Positions 59,995-64,000 of a stretch of DNA of 64,000 bases are shown piece after piece. Within the stretch, counting starts at the first letter, position 1. The number at the start of each line of letters is the position of its first letter. The notes below the pieces were generated by a model. That model worked only from the letters and a program-made list of their open reading frames with translations, ran no database searches and had not been told where the DNA came from. The DNA is taken from the NCBI RefSeq assembly GCF_030815415.1, contig NZ_JAUSWW010000001.1:5704001-5768000 (forward strand), in the 5' to 3' direction. The position numbers were made by a program, and so were the translations under genes. This stretch comes from Streptomyces canus. GTDB lineage: Bacteria > Actinomycetota > Actinomycetes > Streptomycetales > Streptomycetaceae.

Positions 59995-60828
59995 ATGCGT
60001 GTGGTGACGTGGAACCTGTGGTGGCGCTTCGGTCCGTGGGCCGAGCGGCAGAAGGCGATTGTCGCCGTCCTGCGGGAACTGCGGCCCGATGTCGTGGGCT
60101 TGCAGGAGGTGTGGGCCGATCGCGGCAGCGGGGAGAACCTCGCCGCCTGGCTCGCCGGGGAGCTCGGACTGCACTGGACCTGGGCCGCCTCGAACGCGCC
60201 CGAGCGCTGGCAGCGGCGGATCGGGGACCCGACGGTCGATATCGGCAACGCGGTGCTGAGCCGCTGGCCGGTGCTGGAACAGGACGTCCTGCGCCTGCCC
60301 GCCCCGGCCGACCTCGACGACGGCCGCCTCGCCCTCTATACGCGGCTGGCCGCCCCCGGCCACCCCCTCCCCTTCTTCACCACCCACCTCGCCTCACCCC
60401 TGCACGCCTCGGCCGTACGCCGTGAACAGGTCACCGCCCTCGCCGAGTTCGTCGCCGCACACCGGGACGGCACCGCCTTCCCGCCCGTTGTGACCGGCGA
60501 CTTCAACGCCTCGCCCGACTCCGACGAGGTCCGCCTCTTCGGCGGCCTGCGGACCGCGCCCGTCGTCCCCGGCCAGGTCTTCTTCGACGCGTGGGAGTAC
60601 GCCGACCCGGCCGCCCCCGCCACCACCTGGGGCCCGGCGAACCCGTATGTCCACCCGGGCCTGGGACCGGGCGGCCGCATCGACTACATCCACGTCGGCG
60701 GCCCGGCCGGGCCGGCGGGGGAGGGCACGGTGCTGGGGGTGCGGCGGGCCGGGGACGGACCGGTGGACGGGGTGTGGCCGTCCGATCACGCGGCGGTCGT
60801 CGCCGACCTCGCGTCCCGGCATCCGTGA
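59995..60828 (+). CDS. Endonuclease/exonuclease/phosphatase-family protein
   Basis: A 277-residue EEP-fold hydrolase with intact catalytic motifs: VVTWNLWWRFG (Asn), VVGLQEVWAD (metal Glu), FFTTHLASP, VTGDFNASPDSDEV (Asp-x-Asn) and WPSDHAAVVADL (Asp-His). Likely a phosphodiesterase or phosphatase. No signal peptide. Starts 36 bp from the divergent deazaflavin gene. Confidence 0.88.
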   Translation: MRVVTWNLWWRFGPWAERQKAIVAVLRELRPDVVGLQEVWADRGSGENLAAWLAGELGLHWTWAASNAPERWQRRIGDPTVDIGNAVLSRWPVLEQDVLRLPAPADLDDGRLALYTRLAAPGHPLPFFTTHLASPLHASAVRREQVTALAEFVAAHRDGTAFPPVVTGDFNASPDSDEVRLFGGLRTAPVVPGQVFFDAWEYADPAAPATTWGPANPYVHPGLGPGGRIDYIHVGGPAGPAGEGTVLGVRRAGDGPVDGVWPSDHAAVVADLASRHP

Positions 60829-60839
60829 TCCGCCCGGGC

Positions 60840-62357
60840 CTAGTGGACGCGGCCCAGGAAGATCGGGTTGGTGAACGCCGCCAGCGCGCCCGGCAGCGGT
60901 CCGGCCGCCGTCTCGTGCCGCAACTCCGCCCGCACGTACGCCGCGTAGGCAGGCGTGGTCCGCCACTCGAACACCCCCGACCCCGCGACCGGCAGGGGCC
61001 CGCCGGTGAACAGCACCCCCTGATCGGTCACGAACCGGACGGTGCAGCGGGGCGCGCCCGCCACCTCCAGGCGTACCGTCACCGGCGTATCCGGGGCGGC
61101 CTCCAACCGCCCGCCGATACCGGTGTGTTCGCCCTTGCCGCCCGTCGCCGTGAAGCTCAGGGACACGTCCTTCGACTCGGCGACATACGACCGCCCGGCC
61201 CGGATCCCCTCCTGGATCGCCTCGCGGGACAGGTCGTCGGCGAGGACGACGGTCTGGGGCAGGCCGACGACGTCCGGGTCCCGGTGGGCGTCGCTGTTGC
61301 CCATGGCCGGAATCCAGTCCCGTCCCTCGCGTACGGACGCCACGAGCATGCCGTCCCAGTCGGCCAGCGCCACCTCGTCGTCGGGCGTGTAGGGGCCGTT
61401 CCACACCTCGACCGCGTCCGCCTCGCCGAAGCCGAACTTCCAGTTGCAGCCGATGCAGGTGGCGTGCGGATGGGCGGGGACGACCAGCCCCCCGGCCTTG
61501 CGGATCCGGCGGGCGAAACGGCCGAACCGGTGGTCGCGGGCCCGGTAGCGCCAGTCGACGAAGGTGCCCGGGTCGGTGCCGAGCGCCACCACATGGCCGT
61601 TCCTGGTGGTGACCTCCTCGCCCAGCATGATCAGCAGGTCGTCCCCCGCCTCGTCGGCCCAATGGGCGTGCGCCGCATGGGTGTTGTGCTCCGAGGTGTT
61701 GATGAAGTCCAGGCCCGCCGCCCGCGCGAGGGCCGCGATCTCGGCCGGGGTGCGGCGGCCGTCGGAGTACCAGGAGTGCAGATGGCAGTCGCCCCGGTAC
61801 CAGGCACGGCCCCGCCCCTTCGCCCGCCCGGGCGGGTAGACCGGCTCGACGACGGGGCCCTGCTCGCCGTAGGTGAGCGTGACGGTGATCTCGTACGACA
61901 GCCCCTGCGGCGCCACCGTGTACGGACCGAGCGCGATGTGCCAGGTACCCGCGCGCACCCGCCCCGGGAGGTACCCCGGCGTCGCGTCGTCGGCGCGGAG
62001 GAAGAACTCGCTGCGGGCCCCTCCCGACCAGCCCCGGAAGCCCGGCCCGCCCAGCTCCGTCCCCCGCTCGTCGAAGATGCCGATGTCGAGGGCGTTGCCG
62101 GCCGTGCCCGCCGGGACGGAGGGGCGGTCGTAGGTGTAGGAGACCTTGATCTCCCGCACGCCGGACGGGACGTCGACCGGCACGTACACGAAGTCGGGGG
62201 ACCCGGTGGGCAGGGTGCCCCGGATCGTCCTGGTCTCCTGGTCACCGTCGGCGGCCGCGGCGAAGGTCACGCTTCCCAACGTAAGCGCGGCGGCGGTTCC
62301 CGTCACGAGGAGTGTGCGTCTTCCGATGCTGTGATGGAGCTCGTTGTCGTCACACAT
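60840..62357 (-). CDS. Exported PHP-domain metallohydrolase (CehA/McbA family)
   Basis: A 505-residue protein with a Tat-like signal (GRRTLLVTGTAAALTLGS), an N-terminal beta-sandwich (about 45-180) and a PHP domain: HLHSWYSDGRRTPAEI, FINTSEHNTHAAHAHW, VVPAHPHATC and GNSDAHRDPD, the metal ligands of CehA/McbA carbaryl-hydrolase relatives. Probably a secreted phosphoesterase or esterase. Convergent with the EEP gene. Confidence 0.85.
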   Translation of the reverse strand: MCDDNELHHSIGRRTLLVTGTAAALTLGSVTFAAAADGDQETRTIRGTLPTGSPDFVYVPVDVPSGVREIKVSYTYDRPSVPAGTAGNALDIGIFDERGTELGGPGFRGWSGGARSEFFLRADDATPGYLPGRVRAGTWHIALGPYTVAPQGLSYEITVTLTYGEQGPVVEPVYPPGRAKGRGRAWYRGDCHLHSWYSDGRRTPAEIAALARAAGLDFINTSEHNTHAAHAHWADEAGDDLLIMLGEEVTTRNGHVVALGTDPGTFVDWRYRARDHRFGRFARRIRKAGGLVVPAHPHATCIGCNWKFGFGEADAVEVWNGPYTPDDEVALADWDGMLVASVREGRDWIPAMGNSDAHRDPDVVGLPQTVVLADDLSREAIQEGIRAGRSYVAESKDVSLSFTATGGKGEHTGIGGRLEAAPDTPVTVRLEVAGAPRCTVRFVTDQGVLFTGGPLPVAGSGVFEWRTTPAYAAYVRAELRHETAAGPLPGALAAFTNPIFLGRVH

Positions 62358-62486
62358 GCCTCAACTCTCCCGGACGTCCGTGAACTGCCGTGGAGAGACA
62401 GGGGAATTGGGGCGACAGAGAAACCCGGCCGAAGATGCCGACCAGTCGGTATGGACAGATGTGGCCCCTCCGGGTACAGATAGGGC

Positions 62487-63332
62487 ATGCGTATCTCCGC
62501 GACGATCTTCCTCACCGACGAGACGATCACCCCGACCCGGCTCGCCCCTGAGCTGGAGCAGCGGGGGTTCGCCGGCCTGTACCTGCCCGAGCACACCCAC
62601 ATCCCGGTGGAGCGTGTGACGCCGTACCCGGCGGGTGGCGAGCTGCCCCCCGAGTACGGCCGCACCCTGGACCCCTTCGTCGCGCTCGGCCAGGCGGCGG
62701 CGGTGACCGAGCGCCTCGGCCTCGGCACCGGCATCACCCTGGTCGCCCAGCACGACCCGATCGACCTCGCCAAGCAGATCGCGACGCTGGATCATCTGTC
62801 GGGCGGCCGGTTCACCCTCGGCCTCGGCTTCGGCTGGAACGTCGAGGAAGCCGCCGACCACGGCGTCGCATGGCGTACCCGGCGGGAGCTGGTGCGGGAC
62901 CGGATGGCCCTGATGCGCGCGCTGTGGTCGGAGGAACCGGCCGCGCACGAGGGCGAGTTCGGGAGCGTACGGCCCTCGCACGCGTACCCCAAGCCGGTCC
63001 AGAAGCCGCGCGGCCCGGTGGTGGGGCCACGGACCCTGGTCGGCGGCGCGGCGGGCCCGAAACTCTTCTCCCACATCTGCGAGTACGCCGACGGGTGGCT
63101 GCCGATCGGCGGGCGCGGCCTGACGGAGTCGCTGCCGGTGCTGCGCGCCGCCTGGGCGGACGCGGGCCGCGACCCGGAGGCCCTCCAGATCGTCCCGTAC
63201 GCCGTCTTCCCGACCCCGGGCAAGCTCGCGCACTATGCGGAACTCGGCATCGAGGAGGTCGTGGTGCAGCTGCCGCCGGCGGGCGAGTCGGAGGTGCTGC
63301 GGTTGCTGGACGAATACGCCGCGTACTTGTGA
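62487..63332 (+). CDS. LLM-class F420-dependent oxidoreductase
   Basis: A 281-residue luciferase-like protein: APELEQRGFAGLYLPEHTHI, RLGLGTGITLVAQHDPIDLA, LDHLSGGRFTLGLGFGWNVE and EYADGWLPIGGRG. This Rv-type subclass is predicted F420-dependent. Nearest neighbour downstream is fbiC, needed for F420 synthesis, 169 bp away with a repeat between. Confidence 0.87.
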   Translation: MRISATIFLTDETITPTRLAPELEQRGFAGLYLPEHTHIPVERVTPYPAGGELPPEYGRTLDPFVALGQAAAVTERLGLGTGITLVAQHDPIDLAKQIATLDHLSGGRFTLGLGFGWNVEEAADHGVAWRTRRELVRDRMALMRALWSEEPAAHEGEFGSVRPSHAYPKPVQKPRGPVVGPRTLVGGAAGPKLFSHICEYADGWLPIGGRGLTESLPVLRAAWADAGRDPEALQIVPYAVFPTPGKLAHYAELGIEEVVVQLPPAGESEVLRLLDEYAAYL

Positions 63333-63354
63333 TCCAGAGCTGTGCAGCCCCCAC

Positions 63355-63430
63355 CCAGGGGCGCGGGGCTGTGTCGATGTGCGGCTGCCGCCGCGCGGGC
63401 GCGATCAGCCACAACGAACCCGCACCCGCC
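63355..63430. repeat. Dispersed Streptomyces intergenic repeat (inverted copy)
   Basis: Begins AGGGGCGCGGGGCTGTGTCG and ends CAGCCACAACGAACCCGCAC, the reverse orientation of the copy at 55506-55575. Probably a terminator for the LLM gene. Confidence 0.7.
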
Positions 63431-63501
63431 AACGCACCACAACCCCCCAAGACAACCCCCGACCCTGCTGAACCGGCGGAGCCCCTCCGTATGCTCGAAG
63501 G

Positions 63502-64000
63502 ATGACGACTTCCGCGACCCCCGGAACCGGCCCGACCGAGAACTCCATGCGTCGCGCCCTCAAACGCGCCCGTGACGGCGTGGCCCTCGACGTCGACGAG
63601 GCCGCGGTCCTCCTCCAGGCCCGCGGCGCGGCCCTCGACGATCTCACCGCCTCCGCCGCCCGCGTCCGTGACGTGGGCCTTCAGGCGGCGGGCCGTCCCG
63701 GTGTCATCACGTACTCGAAGAGCGTCTTCATCCCCCTGACCCGGCTGTGCCGGGACAAATGCCACTACTGCACGTTCGTGACCGTCCCCGGCAAGCTGCG
63801 CCGCGCCGGGCACGGAATGTTCATGTCCCCTGACGAGGTGCTCGACATAGCCAGGCGCGGGGCCGCGCTGGGTTGCAAGGAAGCGTTGATCACTCTGGGC
63901 GACAAGCCGGAGGACCGCTGGCCGGAGGCTCGAGAGTGGCTCGACGCGCACGGCTACGACGACACCATCGCCTACGTCCGCGCCATCTCCATCCGCATCC
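63502..64000 (+). CDS. fbiC: FO synthase FbiC (CofG/CofH), 5' part
   Basis: First 166 codons of a radical-SAM enzyme that makes the deazaflavin chromophore (FO) of cofactor F420 from tyrosine and a pyrimidine precursor; the gene runs off the right edge. ATG 63502 begins MTTSATPGTGPTENSMRRAL. The 4Fe-4S motif CxxxCxxC is seen as C83, C87, C90 (LTRLCRDKCHYCTFVTVPG). Because the stop is outside the window, length and the C-terminal CofH half cannot be checked. Confidence 0.92.
   Translation, partial: MTTSATPGTGPTENSMRRALKRARDGVALDVDEAAVLLQARGAALDDLTASAARVRDVGLQAAGRPGVITYSKSVFIPLTRLCRDKCHYCTFVTVPGKLRRAGHGMFMSPDEVLDIARRGAALGCKEALITLGDKPEDRWPEAREWLDAHGYDDTIAYVRAISIRI

Noticed and set aside
1..64000. 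tRNA or rRNA genes
   Set aside because: I looked for the usual GTTCGAATC-type T-loop and CCA-adjacent stems in intergenic DNA and found none that fold convincingly; a tRNAscan run would settle it.

Overview
This is a very GC-rich stretch of Streptomyces chromosome. The evidence is strong third-position GC, GTG and TTG starts, GTGA/ATGA coupled genes, Streptomyces-type dispersed intergenic repeats, and above all a recognisable afsK - afsS - afsR block (AfsK kinase 40579-42915, AfsS 47738-47938, AfsR 48163-51117). purU at the left and the start of fbiC at the right look like ordinary chromosomal core, so this is an internal region into which accessory operons have been interleaved, not a plasmid or phage.

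Layout. 1-4893: end of a hypothetical gene, purU, an ECF sigma factor with a zinc-finger anti-sigma partner, a STAS antagonist and a four-EF-hand protein. 4872-9699: acyl-CoA synthetase divergent from amidohydrolase plus a two-subunit acyl-CoA dehydrogenase. 10194-10682: RsbW-like ATPase. 11068-15303: cyclase divergent from SDR, acyl-CoA dehydrogenase and Zn alcohol dehydrogenase. 15326-21914: two MFS transporters (one frameshifted), a GlxA-type regulator, a 116-bp direct repeat, a 169-bp MITE-like element, a flavin reductase and a membrane protein. 21916-24932: enoyl-CoA hydratase and an acyl-CoA ligase of the ADP-forming type. 25075-33341: Tat amine oxidase, FMO-like oxidase, DoxX plus DUF35, two GNATs, two PNPOx-fold proteins, a lipoprotein. 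33361-37657: thiolase-like protein, a TnpB insertion sequence, acyl-CoA dehydrogenase and a deazaflavin-dependent protein. 37662-43624: LysE exporter/Lrp pair, TetR regulator, VOC protein, AfsK, a secreted protein. 43626-47634: enoyl-CoA hydratase, DUF35 and thiolase-like operon divergent from a FadD3-like ligase. 47738-51117: afsS and afsR. 51326-59566: second amidohydrolase, LLM enzyme, SDR, second LLM enzyme, D-aminoacylase-like enzyme, aldehyde dehydrogenase and a broken hydrolase. 59563-64000: deazaflavin-dependent protein, EEP phosphatase, PHP hydrolase, LLM enzyme and the first 166 codons of fbiC.

The main discovery is a shared operator. A 15-bp palindrome, consensus CTGACGNNNCGTCAG, occurs 12 times (five with both half-sites perfect, seven with one substituted base), only in intergenic or start-proximal positions, in front of nine transcription units scattered over 48 kb. 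The units carry CoA ligases, acyl-CoA dehydrogenases, enoyl-CoA hydratases, short-chain dehydrogenases, thiolase-like/DUF35 pairs, amidohydrolases, LLM flavoenzymes and a flavin reductase. Together these read as a dispersed catabolic regulon that activates an unknown acid to a CoA ester, dehydrogenates and hydrates it, and cleaves it by a retro-aldol or thiolytic step. The set resembles the side-chain part of actinobacterial steroid catabolism, but the ring-opening enzymes (KshA, KstD, HsaA/C/D) are absent, so the substrate is unknown. The only TetR-family gene in the window (38893-39540) is the leading but unproven candidate regulator. Several likely F420-dependent enzymes and fbiC add a cofactor F420 theme.

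The region also shows recent wear: a TnpB element separates the thiolase-like gene from its operator, one MFS gene has a 2-nt frameshift, and a hydrolase is broken by a small hairpin repeat plus a second frameshift.
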